DNA from: Ginsengibacter hankyongi
GTDB taxonomy: Bacteria; Bacteroidota; Bacteroidia; Chitinophagales; Chitinophagaceae
NCBI RefSeq assembly: GCF_008710285.1
Contig: NZ_VYQF01000016.1
Location: 1 to 55,361, forward strand
Direction of reading: 5' to 3'
DNA: 55,361 nt
Below, piece by piece: positions 1-9,679 of the stretch. Numbering within the stretch: the stretch's first letter is position 1; the number at the start of each line of letters is the position of its first letter. The notes below the pieces were generated by a model. That model had not been told where the DNA came from, did not search any database, and saw only the letters and a list, made by a program, of their open reading frames with translations. The translations under genes and the position numbers were made by a program.

Positions 1-108
1 CAAATTAATCTTGCATTTTTCATTCATTCCGGGACTGCTTAATATGGTCTCAAAAATATTTGACTTCTCTTTTCCAGGATTGATTGCCACGTTACCCATA
101 AAATTCAT
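1..108 (-). CDS. Hypothetical protein, N-terminal part only (runs off left edge)
   Basis: An open minus-strand frame starts at the ATG at 106-108 (or an in-frame ATG at 97-99) and is still open at base 1, giving 36 residues beginning MNFMGNVAINPGKEKSN. The visible part is hydrophilic with no signal peptide or known motif, so no function is proposed. It may be the first gene of a unit lying to the left. The composition looks protein-like but the piece is too short to be certain that it is a real gene. Confidence 0.4.
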   Translation of the reverse strand, partial: MNFMGNVAINPGKEKSNIFETILSSPGMNEKCKINL

Positions 109-358
109 TTATAATTTCAAAATTTATTGACAACACAAATCTATTTTGCTAACACCATTTTCACCCCTTCAGAATTTGAACAGGTATTCGCCAATCGGCG
201 CTAAGGTGACCAATATAGACGATGGTCCCGAGTTCCTGTCATTTCATGAAAAATTACATTCAAGATTGGTTTTAGAGAAATAATTCGGACAATTTTTTTA
301 GACTGTTATACCCGAATAGTTTTTATTCAACTGAACTAGGGTATAGATCATTCAACTA

Positions 359-2341
359 TTATTGTACAGGCAAATAAGAATATATCCAATAATAATATTC
401 GTTAGTGAGTCCACTCTTTGCGGGATCAACAGACAAAGACCCAACGGTTTCAGTCCTTATTTTAAGCTGCGATTTACCTTTGGTAAAGGAACCGGGAATC
501 TCAAATTCGGTATCGCGGAATTTAGCCGTAATATTCCCCTTTTGCCAATCCGGTAGTGAATCATTATAATAAAGCCTCTTATTTAAATAATAATTAGCTC
601 CCTGTTCGAACCAATTCCCTGCAAACTTATTATCGACAAACACTTTCACCCGCTGATGATAGGACGTCTGGTTTATTCGCTTTCTTATCCGCACCCCGTC
701 ATTTTTTGGATTAATATGGATAGTAAAAGCGGTGCTACCATTAGTCCATCGCCCGGCATCAGAAAATAGGGTATCAAAATCGCCCTCATAGCCTGCCCGG
801 TCATTTTGAAATTGCGCTTTAGTGCCTCTTATTGTATATGAATGAGAAGTTTCTGATTGCAAATCACCAATATCAATACTGTCTGTTCTCTCCAGGTATT
901 GCTTCGGGTTATAATAATAATAGATAGCGCTGTTAAAAATTCCATCACGGTCATGCACATAATAAATGGCGTGGTCTTGCGTAAATAACAGGGAATTTAC
1001 GAAAGGAATGTAATCGATTATGTGGAATCGATAGCCAATATCCTTTGCGAGCCCTCCTGAAAAAGGCCGGGTAAACCCAGGGTGGATTCCGTAGGAATGA
1101 TTGAAGTAATCCTCGCCACCCGTACTTTCAACGGCCGGAGTTTTTGAACCATCAACGTATATGCTGAAATTTGCTTCAATAGCTCCTGTTAGCTGCGATA
1201 CCGTTCCAACCATAATACCTGAACCTTTCACTGAAAGATTAACAAAATCAGGTTGCCCGGCTTTAACAGCAGTCGGAGGGTTATACTTCACCCGAAATGT
1301 CCCGGTACTTTGTTCGGGATACGGATTGGAATCAGACCAGTTAAACTGGCAGGAAACATGGATGGGCCTTTGCTGCTTATTTATCAATTCCATTTTAAAT
1401 GACTTCCAAAACGGCATCGGAAAATAATTATAGAGACTTTTTCCGTCAAAACCTGCCGGCATACCTCTGGCATTATTCATATTAACTTTAGCATAACCAC
1501 CAAAGAAAAATGCAATCGGCAAACAGGCAGTAACTTCAGAGTCTGTGGAAACACTAATATATATGCTGTCCATTGCGGTACTATCCCCCTGTGGCAGGGT
1601 AAGATGTATCTGTCTAATTACGCCCGGGGTAACGTCATTAAAAAAAGTGACTGTTTTGTTTGCTCCAACGATAACATCCACGGTTTTATGGCGATTGCCA
1701 GGAACCTTACCGGGAAAACTTCCCACCGGGTTTTGCATCTTCTTGTAAATACCCGCGAGGTCTGCCTTTGATATAGCTTCTGAATAATAATGACTCCTGA
1801 AAAGGTGCAAAGTGAATTGGTACCATTGAGGTTTAATATCACTATAGGCTTTAAAATTTTCATGAAAGGGCAAACACGGAAATGCCCACCAAATGCCGTC
1901 TTTTGATTCCCATAGGTATTCAGGATACTTCCGGCTATTGAAATAATTCTTGAATGATTTATCAATCCCGGAGGTGCTCTTTTTTGAATCAAAGAGTTTC
2001 ATTCTTCCCGTGGAATCATTTGATAAAAAAGCAAACCAACAATGCACCAACATTCCTGATTCGCCTTCATAATTAGCCATCTCATAACCATTCTTTCCCT
2101 CACTGGTGTAATTTAAAAAGTCCTGAACAGTTTTGTTCAGGGGACTTTTGGAAGTGTGAGACCACAGTTTTACTCCTGTTCGTATAAAAGGAAGGTCTTC
2201 CCATACAACTGCGGGGTTCTTAGGTACATGTTGTCCAAATACTCTTAATGAAAATAGCGTGAATCCCCACATTATCGCCATACCCCGGTTGATGTAACAC
2301 GATTGGCCCGGGATCTTCCATTTATTTAATTTGTTAACCAT
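359..2341 (-). CDS. GH172-type (DUF2961) glycosidase, exported
   Basis: This is a 660-residue member of the DUF2961 family, now CAZy family GH172, whose characterised members cleave or rearrange furanosides (alpha-D-fructofuranosides, D-arabinofuranosides). The diagnostic motif is STGGEDYFNHSYG, with its Glu near residue 410; the jelly-roll core FFFGGYAKVN lies near 280. The hydrophobic stretch MAIMWGFTLFSLRVFGQ near residues 21-37 looks like a signal peptide, so the protein is probably periplasmic or outer-membrane associated. The ATG at 2339-2341 is preferred to a TTG 18 bases upstream; a start at 2281, directly before the hydrophobic stretch, is also possible. It follows susCD but a terminator lies between them, so expression may be partly uncoupled. 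It is longer than its two paralogues in this window (532 and 555 aa). The substrate is not known. Confidence 0.85.
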   Translation of the reverse strand: MVNKLNKWKIPGQSCYINRGMAIMWGFTLFSLRVFGQHVPKNPAVVWEDLPFIRTGVKLWSHTSKSPLNKTVQDFLNYTSEGKNGYEMANYEGESGMLVHCWFAFLSNDSTGRMKLFDSKKSTSGIDKSFKNYFNSRKYPEYLWESKDGIWWAFPCLPFHENFKAYSDIKPQWYQFTLHLFRSHYYSEAISKADLAGIYKKMQNPVGSFPGKVPGNRHKTVDVIVGANKTVTFFNDVTPGVIRQIHLTLPQGDSTAMDSIYISVSTDSEVTACLPIAFFFGGYAKVNMNNARGMPAGFDGKSLYNYFPMPFWKSFKMELINKQQRPIHVSCQFNWSDSNPYPEQSTGTFRVKYNPPTAVKAGQPDFVNLSVKGSGIMVGTVSQLTGAIEANFSIYVDGSKTPAVESTGGEDYFNHSYGIHPGFTRPFSGGLAKDIGYRFHIIDYIPFVNSLLFTQDHAIYYVHDRDGIFNSAIYYYYNPKQYLERTDSIDIGDLQSETSHSYTIRGTKAQFQNDRAGYEGDFDTLFSDAGRWTNGSTAFTIHINPKNDGVRIRKRINQTSYHQRVKVFVDNKFAGNWFEQGANYYLNKRLYYNDSLPDWQKGNITAKFRDTEFEIPGSFTKGKSQLKIRTETVGSLSVDPAKSGLTNEYYYWIYSYLPVQ

Positions 2342-2380
2342 ATTTTTGAGTGTTTCCAACTAGTTCAACTTTTTTGACTT

Positions 2381-2421
2381 CATAAAAACATAGTGGCCGC
2401 CGGTAGAACCGGCAACCACTA
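2381..2421 (-). terminator. Intrinsic terminator after susD (first pair)
   Basis: Bases 2391-2421 form a hairpin. The outer stem is TAGTGG/CCACTA, a 2-nt internal loop follows, then an inner stem GCCGG/CCGGC closes a 5-nt loop. On the minus strand it is followed by TGTTTTTATG, a short U-tract. It starts 13 bases past the susD stop and lies before the GH172 start at 2341, so it should end or attenuate the susCD transcript. Confidence 0.7.
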
Positions 2422-2433
2422 CATCTCTAAATT

Positions 2434-4152
2434 TTACCAACCAGGATTTTGTTCCAGTTTATTGTCCAACAGTATCTGTCGTGTCGGTAACGGCATTAGG
2501 TAATTTTTGGCCGGGTCAAAATGCCGGTTTGCAGAAGGCTCAACAATTAGATAACCTTCGTTATCGAGCTGAGGTTTAATATCCGCCCAACGCGGATCTG
2601 TTGCATATTGTGTGCCCGTCCACTTCACTCCTTCGAGCGCCTGCGGCAATTCGTCCTCTGCTGTTTTCCATCTCCTGATGTCATCAAATCTAAAACCTTC
2701 CATACTTAGCTCAATCGTTCTTTCCCGTCTAATTTCCGTTCTCATATCCAAGCCATTGGCGGCTACTAATTCATTAGTAAGTGGCGCCACACCTGCCCTT
2801 GCCCTCAATAAGTTTATTGTTTGATTCAACTCGTCATTTGTAATTGAACCATTTTTCTCAAATAAAGCTTCCGCATTTATTAATAATACTTCGGCATACC
2901 TGATAACCGGGTAGTCTGTTCCCAGTGGTCGTGCTATTTCCTGTTGAAATTTTAAAGGATAATAGCCCGTACTGGTGGTACGTCCAAAAAGTACGTCGTA
3001 TATAACTCCCCCGGAATAAGGATTCGACCAGGTCCGGTTGTATTCAGGTGGATAAAACCCCCAAAATACCTTAAATGGAACACAAAAATCATTGGTCATT
3101 CTTAAATCCCTGTTTTGGTATTCGCTGGTGGCCGTTTGCTTTCCCTGGAACAGGGGCGACTTATCAATTGGAAGCCCGTCCTTGCAAAGAAACATATCTG
3201 CAAATTTTCTTGTCGGGCTATATGAGTTGTTACCACTTACACCGGGCGCAGGCCTGATATTATTATCGAATCTATTCACAAAAATATATTCGTTTTGATT
3301 ACTCTTGGTTAGGTTGGCGGCGTTTGATTGGACGTTGTCCAGAATGAAAAAATACCTGTAACTCGAATCTCCAAGCACATCTCTCCTGTCGAAAAGGGAA
3401 TACTGGCTGCTTGTCATTACTGATTTTGAGGCATTAATGGCAATATCAAGCAAATCCTGCCATCCGCTCAAACCCCTGAATTCGCGCCACGTCCCTTCAA
3501 AAAGAGCTATTCTTGCTTCAAGCGCCAGGGCAGCACCCTGACTCACTCTTCCTTTATCCGAGCCCGCAATATTGGCTTCAACCGGCAAATCATTGATTGC
3601 AGAATCCAGGTCTTTCAATAGGTAACTGGTAACTTCTTCCCGCGTATTTCTCGGCCCATATAAAATATCATTATCACTGAGCGTAAGCACTTTATCAACA
3701 ATAGGCACTCCGCCATAATCCCGCAATAAGTTAAAATAGGCCATCGCCCTGAAAAACCGTGCTTCGCCTCCATACACGGCAACCTGGCTTTTTAAAGACG
3801 GATCTGCCGAATTTACTTTGTCTATAAGATAGGTCGTGTTTCTAATGGTGATGTAGGCATTTTCCCATAAGCTACTGGAGGCTGGCGCAAAATAACTTCC
3901 GTTACTTATCGTATTAGTACCTCCTACGTTAGCCAGAATATCGGAATAGCTATCACGGGCGTAACCGGTCGTTTCATTGGGCAATCCAATGTAAAATTGA
4001 TTTGCAAATAATTTAAATTGATCCGGTGTCTTAAAAAAAGTGGCCTCCGAATAATTAACCTGCGGAACAAGGTTCAGGTTTTTCTCACATGCGGTAAGCA
4101 AGAAGCACGGTATAAATAGTGCGTAAAAGAAACATTTGAATGTTTTGTTCAT
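2434..4152 (-). CDS. SusD/RagB-family outer-membrane glycan-binding lipoprotein
   Basis: This 572-residue SusD homologue is the surface lid that binds oligosaccharide and hands it to the partner SusC barrel. A lipoprotein signal (MNKTFKC through LLTAC) puts the lipidated Cys at residue 22. The N-terminal half has the TPR-like SusD fold (for example GEARFFRAMAYFNLLRDYGG), and the protein ends with the family signature YLMPLPTRQI followed by QNPGW. It lies 11 bases downstream of susC, the usual pair arrangement, and is followed by a terminator hairpin. The ligand cannot be told from sequence; the neighbouring GH172 suggests furanoside-containing glycans. Confidence 0.95.
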   Translation of the reverse strand: MNKTFKCFFYALFIPCFLLTACEKNLNLVPQVNYSEATFFKTPDQFKLFANQFYIGLPNETTGYARDSYSDILANVGGTNTISNGSYFAPASSSLWENAYITIRNTTYLIDKVNSADPSLKSQVAVYGGEARFFRAMAYFNLLRDYGGVPIVDKVLTLSDNDILYGPRNTREEVTSYLLKDLDSAINDLPVEANIAGSDKGRVSQGAALALEARIALFEGTWREFRGLSGWQDLLDIAINASKSVMTSSQYSLFDRRDVLGDSSYRYFFILDNVQSNAANLTKSNQNEYIFVNRFDNNIRPAPGVSGNNSYSPTRKFADMFLCKDGLPIDKSPLFQGKQTATSEYQNRDLRMTNDFCVPFKVFWGFYPPEYNRTWSNPYSGGVIYDVLFGRTTSTGYYPLKFQQEIARPLGTDYPVIRYAEVLLINAEALFEKNGSITNDELNQTINLLRARAGVAPLTNELVAANGLDMRTEIRRERTIELSMEGFRFDDIRRWKTAEDELPQALEGVKWTGTQYATDPRWADIKPQLDNEGYLIVEPSANRHFDPAKNYLMPLPTRQILLDNKLEQNPGW

Positions 4153-4163
4153 AAAATTAGAAT

Positions 4164-7100
4164 TTAGAATTTTAAGTTTAGACCAAAGGAAAATTGCCTT
4201 GGAAAAGGTGTAACAAAATGGTTGAACGGCTTTTCCGGATCAAACACACCGGGGAGATTATATAGTTCAAAAACATCGGTTCCACTAAAAAAGACGCGTA
4301 AATCCTTTATCTTATATTTTTCTGTTAAGCGATTAGGGACATTATAACCGAATTGGATATTCTTCAGTCTTATATATTTATCATTAAATAACCGGTAAGG
4401 GGCGTCCGATACGGTGTAATTATTATTATTAATATCTCCCCTGACATTCAGTTCCGGGTAACTTGCGTTGGTTTGTGTCGGTGTCCAGGTATTATGGTAA
4501 AAATAGCTAAGCTGAGGCCAAGAGTCGGCTTCGAAGGCTCTGTTCCCATCATACACCATCCATTTCAATACCCCCTGAAAGAAAGTGCTGAAATAGAAGT
4601 TTTTATAATTTAATCCCAGATTAATCCCAAAAAGATAATGCTGGCCTGCATCTCCGAGGTAGGCTAAATCTCCTGAAGTCGACGTTGGTTTTCCGTCGGC
4701 TCCTAATTGGTACAACTGCGGGGTCAATTTTCCGTCACCGTTTAAATCTTTATATTTTGCATCACCGGGTTGTAACCCCTGTGGAATTCCGGAATGTATA
4801 GAGGCGGTGTATTTATCTGCTTCACCCTGGCTCTGTAATAATCCATCATAGCGGTATCCGAAGTAGGCATCTGCAGAATACCCTTCAACAAAGCTATTGA
4901 ACCCAATATTTGGAATCCTTGAGTCGGCAAGTTGAATTACCTTATTAGTACTGTTGCTCAGGTTAACCCCTATATTATATCCAAAATTTCCAAATTCGCT
5001 CTTCCAGTTTACAGCTACTTCCCAACCTTTTGTTCTTACGTGAGCTCCGTTTATACTGGGTGGGTTAACGCCTAATAATTGAGGAAATTCCTTACTGTAA
5101 AACATATTCGCGTTGTCCTTTATAAAATAATCAACGGAACCGGAAAGCCTGCTGTCCAGTACTGAAAAATCAATGCCCAGGTTTCTGGAGTCTACTCTCT
5201 CCCATGTCCTGGTAGCACTACCCAGGCCAGCCAACATCGCTTGCTGTGTTAGCAAAGGGGAAGACGAACTACCAAACGGATAACTTCCGCCGATGTTAAT
5301 CTGGGGTATGTAATCATATAATCCTATACTGGCTTCGTTACCCAGCTGTCCCCAGGAAGCACGTATTTTCATAAAATTGATAACATTGCTGAATTTTTGC
5401 ATGAATTTTTCGTCGGAAATGGTCCACGCACCGGAGAGGCCGTAAAAGGGCGACCACTTATGGCCGGGTGCAAATTTGGAAGACCCGTCATACCTGAAGT
5501 TGCCTTCCAGGATATATTTTTCTTTATAGTTATAATCCAGCCTCGAGAAAAATGACTCAAGTGCCTGATCTGTTTTCGATTCACCATTGAACTGCTGCGT
5601 GGAGCTACCCAGTCCAAAAGTCGGCAATTGGCTACTAATCAAACCAAGATTTCGTTGTACTCCAATATTCCGGTATTCCTCCTCCTCGTGGGAATACCCG
5701 GCAAGGAGGTCGAATTTATGATCATTTTTTATGCTGAATTTATAATCCGCAAACAAGTTACCTACAAAAGACTTTGTGCGATTATAATAAGCCCCCGCGC
5801 TATTCCGGTTGTTGGTAGAATTGTAAGAAAACACGTCATTTTCATTATACATATCGAAACCGAGGTTGGCCCAGTCGCCTTCCTGGATATCGAAATTATT
5901 AGCCATATCGCCCGTTATATTTAAGTTTTTCACAGGCGTCAATTCAAACCCCAACTGGCTGTTTATCCGGTAATTAATCTCCGTAACATCTCCCCCCGCC
6001 TCTGCATACCCGATTGGGTTTTGGTGGGAACCAAAATTATAATAATGCCCCGCAGGAGTATACGGCATATAAACAGGCCAAATAAGCCCCTGCCAAAATT
6101 CAATAGACCCGAAATTATAAGGCTCCACGACCTTTTGCCTCTCTAATTCGATATTTTCATTGATTTTAAGCCAATTGGTTATATCGTAACTGTTCTTTAA
6201 CCTTGCAAAAAATCTTTTGTTATTATTCGAACCATAGCGGAGCATGGATTGCTGGTCCTCGTATCCTATCGAGTTGTAATAATTCAGTTTATTTGTCTTA
6301 CCGGAAATCGATAAAGTATTTATATTTAATGGCGCAGCATGGTACATAATTCCGGGCCAATAATAATTTCCAAAAACAAAATTCTCCGTATTATCAAAAG
6401 GCCACTGGGTTTGGTATTTCCCGTCATTCTTACTTATTTCTGCCATCGTTAAATTATTCTGCTTGATGTAGTTTACTATATGGGTAAATCCATTGGTAAC
6501 CTCGCCTGCATTTACATAGGCATCATTCATCATTTCTACTAATTGCAGAATATTCACAGACTTTTTCTCTAGCGCCGGCTGTTGAATAGTATACGTAGAA
6601 GAAAAATCAATGGTTGGTTTCAATGACTGGCCTTTCTTGGTGGTAACTAATATTACGCCACCAGCCGCCCTTGCTCCATAAATTGCTGCCTGGGCATCTT
6701 TTAGAATGCTGATACTGGCGATATCGTCAGGGCTGATATTATCCAAAAGGTAGGAAGCATCACCACTTTGTGGTATCCCGTCAATAACAACTAAAACACC
6801 GGGATCGCTGCGTGAGGTAATGCCCCTTATAGTTATACTACTTTGGGTGCCCCGAATTCTTCCTTCATTTCCCCGGACAATCTGTACTCCTGGCGCCATC
6901 CCCTGGAGAAGTTCCGTTGTTCGCGCAGCGGGCCTCCCTTCCAATTGTTTTTCTCCAATCGTAGATACTGCCCCGGTTAACGTAGCTTTCTTTTGCGTGC
7001 CGTAGCCAATTACCACCACTTCGTTTAGCCCGGTCGTCGCCGGTTGCAAGGCAATGGTGATTTCACTAAGTCCATTCAGTGGAATTTCCTGTGTTTGGTA

Positions 7101-7346
7101 ACTAATAAAGGAAACTACCAATACGGCATTTTTGTCCGGCACATCGATAGAGAAGTTACCATCGGCTTTAGTGACTGTACTAACTTTGCTGTTCTTCAAA
7201 GTAATAGTTGCGCCATTAAGTGGTTTATTACCTACGGCATCGTGCACGGTCCCGTTGATTCTTCTTTGTTGGGAAAAAACCGGCGTTGATAGTAAAAGTA
7301 ATAATACAATTCTCAAACAGTAATTAAACAGTTTTGATTTTTTCAT
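4164..7346 (-). CDS. SusC/RagA-family TonB-dependent outer-membrane transporter
   Basis: This 1060-residue TonB-linked barrel imports oligosaccharides across the outer membrane. It has a signal peptide (residues 1-25, ending TPVFSQ), then a carboxypeptidase-regulatory-like beta domain (about 28-105, INGTVHDAVGNKPLNGATI). The SusC signature NEVVVIGYGTQKK leads into the plug domain (about 110-230, with ITIRGI and LVVIDGIP), and the rest is a 22-strand barrel ending in FSFGLNLKF with a terminal Phe. It is first in a susC-susD unit. No ECF sigma/FecR-type N-terminal extension is seen, so regulation more likely comes from the divergent AraC gene at 8198. Confidence 0.97.
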   Translation of the reverse strand: MKKSKLFNYCLRIVLLLLLSTPVFSQQRRINGTVHDAVGNKPLNGATITLKNSKVSTVTKADGNFSIDVPDKNAVLVVSFISYQTQEIPLNGLSEITIALQPATTGLNEVVVIGYGTQKKATLTGAVSTIGEKQLEGRPAARTTELLQGMAPGVQIVRGNEGRIRGTQSSITIRGITSRSDPGVLVVIDGIPQSGDASYLLDNISPDDIASISILKDAQAAIYGARAAGGVILVTTKKGQSLKPTIDFSSTYTIQQPALEKKSVNILQLVEMMNDAYVNAGEVTNGFTHIVNYIKQNNLTMAEISKNDGKYQTQWPFDNTENFVFGNYYWPGIMYHAAPLNINTLSISGKTNKLNYYNSIGYEDQQSMLRYGSNNNKRFFARLKNSYDITNWLKINENIELERQKVVEPYNFGSIEFWQGLIWPVYMPYTPAGHYYNFGSHQNPIGYAEAGGDVTEINYRINSQLGFELTPVKNLNITGDMANNFDIQEGDWANLGFDMYNENDVFSYNSTNNRNSAGAYYNRTKSFVGNLFADYKFSIKNDHKFDLLAGYSHEEEEYRNIGVQRNLGLISSQLPTFGLGSSTQQFNGESKTDQALESFFSRLDYNYKEKYILEGNFRYDGSSKFAPGHKWSPFYGLSGAWTISDEKFMQKFSNVINFMKIRASWGQLGNEASIGLYDYIPQINIGGSYPFGSSSSPLLTQQAMLAGLGSATRTWERVDSRNLGIDFSVLDSRLSGSVDYFIKDNANMFYSKEFPQLLGVNPPSINGAHVRTKGWEVAVNWKSEFGNFGYNIGVNLSNSTNKVIQLADSRIPNIGFNSFVEGYSADAYFGYRYDGLLQSQGEADKYTASIHSGIPQGLQPGDAKYKDLNGDGKLTPQLYQLGADGKPTSTSGDLAYLGDAGQHYLFGINLGLNYKNFYFSTFFQGVLKWMVYDGNRAFEADSWPQLSYFYHNTWTPTQTNASYPELNVRGDINNNNYTVSDAPYRLFNDKYIRLKNIQFGYNVPNRLTEKYKIKDLRVFFSGTDVFELYNLPGVFDPEKPFNHFVTPFPRQFSFGLNLKF

Positions 7347-8197
7347 GCTCTTTTTTTTTTGATTTAATAATTAGTTCTTTATCAGGGAACTTATGATAGA
7401 TAATTCCCGGGGTATACCTAAAACCACGGGTTTATTTGATCTAATTTTTTATTTCAAACACAATGTATTTTCCAGGTTGCAACATTCATTCTATTGGCTT
7501 AATCGATGGCCGAAAGTACATGCATGGCATTATCGTTCGCTATTTTACGAGCGTCACGTTAAGGCTGAATTTTGTCCGATAACAAACTAATTCAACAGCT
7601 GCTGCAACAATTTGAAAAATGTTCCTACTTAAAAATTCGCAGCCGGAAAGCAATCATTTACTCAACAAGTATTTTTATTATTTAAAAAGAGTTATGTTAT
7701 TAAACCCTTCTAACAAAACGTAAAACAAATTTACCATCCGGAGCAGGTAGGCAGAATCGACGTTCTTAGCATTTTATTATATGATATTAGCAAACAAATG
7801 TTTTTTTCCTGTGCCGGAATGAATAGCAGATTTCGACCGTAGAATTTATCTATTGTACGGAATTGGCGGGCCATTAACTATGTGTTTCCGCTTTAATTAA
7901 TTTTTTTAGCTTAAGCAGCCTGCGCGGCTGCATCGGCATGTTAACATGTTTATTAAGAACAACCCGGGATTTGCTAGAGGACGGGATTATTGTTACCGCT
8001 GATAAAAACCTACCGGAACAAATGATGAAAGCTGAATAGGCAAAGCCGTTTGTTTAAATTTTCAGGGCTTAAATTTTGTATTTTAACCCAATAATTAAGC
8101 TATTTTATCTTTTAAAGCTGAAGTTCTTGGCCAGATGGAATATATATGATAACTTTTGACAGAAGTTTTTTACAAAAGATTGCTAAAAACTACTGAT
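7347..8197. other. 851-bp divergent intergenic region (susC / araC)
   Basis: This AT-rich spacer separates the minus-strand susC from the plus-strand AraC gene and should hold both promoters. A minus-strand -7-like element is at 7726-7733 (separate entry). The decamer gtattttaac at 8078-8087 also occurs upstream of the second AraC gene. A 33-codon plus-strand frame around 7938-8039 (MLTCLL...QMMKAE) has no recognisable homology and could be chance or a decayed gene end. No convincing gene was seen. Confidence 0.6.
7726..7733 (-). promoter_or_regulatory. Possible Bacteroidota -7 element for susC (first pair)
   Basis: On the minus strand this reads TAAATTTG, matching the Bacteroidota -7 consensus TAnnTTTG. 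It is about 380 bases from the susC start. The -33 position 19 bases upstream reads TTCT, a poor match to TTG/TTTG, so this is only a candidate. Confidence 0.25.
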
Positions 8198-9067
8198 ATG
8201 AAACCACAACTATTGAAAGTGTCTGCTGAACCCTCCTGTTCGTTCAGCGTTAGACAAGACAGGGTCCCTTATGTAAATAACCGTTGGCATTATCATCCTG
8301 AAATTGAATTAATTTATTTTAAGGAAGGGCGCGGAACTCAATTTATAGGTGACAATATCAGCCTCTTTAATTCAGGCGATGTAATTTTAGTGGGAGCCAA
8401 CCTTCCCCATTACTGGAGTTTTGATGAAACGTATTTCAATTCTCAAATTGAGGAACCGAATGTATTTGTCACTCATTTCTGCGATTATTTTTGGGGGAAG
8501 GATTTTTTGACCATTCCTGAAAACCTTCCCATAAAAAACATTTTGGAAACCGCTAAAAGAGGAATACAAATAACAGGGCCAACCAGAGAATTTATCGGGA
8601 ATCTTTTAGAGAAAATGCTTGTATCAGATGGGTGCAATAAAATAATATTAATATTGGAAGCGCTCGTCAATATTGCTCATTCCGGCAATTATAAAATACT
8701 CTCATCCATTGGATTTCAACACAATGTCCGGGAAGCGGGGAACGACCGGATCAATTCCATTTACGAATTTTCTTTAGCCAATTACAAGAGGAAAATTCTA
8801 ATGGAGGAAGCGGCAGCGATAGCCTGCATGAGTCCTAATTCTTTCTGCCGGTATTTTAAATCCAAAACAAGAAAAACATACTCCAATTTCCTGATTGAAA
8901 TCAGGGTGGGAATCGCCTGCAAATTATTAATTGCAAACAATTTAAGCATCAAACAAATTTGCTTCGAAAGTGGGTTTAATAATTTTGCAAGTTTTCATAA
9001 ATTTTTTAAGATGATCACGGGCAAAACTCCTTTGAACTACCAACGGGAATTTATCTCAAAAAATTAG
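8198..9067 (+). CDS. AraC-family regulator with N-terminal cupin sensor
   Basis: This 289-residue regulator has an N-terminal AraC-binding cupin (WHYHPEIELIYFKEGRGTQ, then SGDVILVGANLPHYW, about residues 25-85). A two-helix-turn-helix AraC DNA-binding domain follows at the C-terminus (about 195-285: EEAAAIACMSPNSFCRYFKS, ICFESGFNNFASFHKFFK, then GKTPLNYQRE). The ATG at 8198 is preferred to a TTG at 8156 because the resulting MKPQLL start matches the start of the paralogue at 27138. It is divergent from susC at 7346 and convergent with lutC, so it probably senses a released sugar and controls one or both units. The effector is unknown. Confidence 0.92.
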   Translation: MKPQLLKVSAEPSCSFSVRQDRVPYVNNRWHYHPEIELIYFKEGRGTQFIGDNISLFNSGDVILVGANLPHYWSFDETYFNSQIEEPNVFVTHFCDYFWGKDFLTIPENLPIKNILETAKRGIQITGPTREFIGNLLEKMLVSDGCNKIILILEALVNIAHSGNYKILSSIGFQHNVREAGNDRINSIYEFSLANYKRKILMEEAAAIACMSPNSFCRYFKSKTRKTYSNFLIEIRVGIACKLLIANNLSIKQICFESGFNNFASFHKFFKMITGKTPLNYQREFISKN

Positions 9068-9091
9068 CGATGGATGGCCGTAACGGATAAC

Positions 9092-9679
9092 CTAACTTAG
9101 TAAATATACTTTCAGGCTTCTGGCGCCGTGCGCCCCGACAACAAGAGATTGTTCAATATCTGCAGTTTTCGAAGGGCCCGCCACAAAGACACCATAGCCT
9201 TCGTTACCAAGCGTTATCCTCTTGTAGGCCTCATGCATGTCAGCTACTATTTTAGTTACGTCCAGGACAATAACCAGGTGCTGGCAAATAAATGGCAGAA
9301 GCCTGTTTCTCATCTTGCTTTCTTCAAGCCAAATGGCGCCGTTTTCTGCAATACCCAATGTTCCACTTATATATGCAATTTCTACAGGGTCTAAAAAAGC
9401 AGGGTTACTGTTGATATTGATCTCTTCGTTAACGATGCCCAAGACTTCGGTTGTATTGATCGTATAGTGACCGCCTGCGATATTCTTTTGTAGATCATCT
9501 TTTATGGTTTGTACATTTTCTACCCAGACTGCAGTTGCTCCATTTATTTGTAAAATATTTAAAAATTGCGGCACAAGGACAGAATAATCATATTTTATGT
9601 CGACAACCACATCCGGCATTGGCTGGAATGCAGGTTTGTTTATAGCGATGGCTGCCAGTATTTTTTCTCTGCTGTTCAT
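9092..9679 (-). CDS. lutC: LutC-like LUD-domain protein (L-lactate utilisation)
   Basis: This 195-residue LUD-domain protein is the third component of the LutABC complex, which oxidises L-lactate to pyruvate in the cytoplasm independently of NAD. The family core is seen in YISGTLGIAENGAIWLEE and the C-terminal VAGPSKTADIEQSLVVGAHG, typical LutC/YkgG motifs for the end of the LUD fold. It overlaps lutB by four bases (ATGA at 9676-9679), which implies translational coupling. It is the last gene of the pps-lutABC unit and ends 24 bases from the convergent AraC gene, with no obvious terminator between them. Confidence 0.9.
   Translation of the reverse strand: MNSREKILAAIAINKPAFQPMPDVVVDIKYDYSVLVPQFLNILQINGATAVWVENVQTIKDDLQKNIAGGHYTINTTEVLGIVNEEININSNPAFLDPVEIAYISGTLGIAENGAIWLEESKMRNRLLPFICQHLVIVLDVTKIVADMHEAYKRITLGNEGYGVFVAGPSKTADIEQSLVVGAHGARSLKVYLLS

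Noticed and set aside
181-283. Plus-strand stretch RYSPIGAKVTNIDD... ending in a stop at 281-283
   Set aside because: It reads somewhat like a protein but lacks a start and switches frame upstream; too weak to call a relic.
7393-7590. 65-codon plus-strand frame in the susC/araC divergent region
   Set aside because: Its composition is not protein-like and it lies where promoters are expected.
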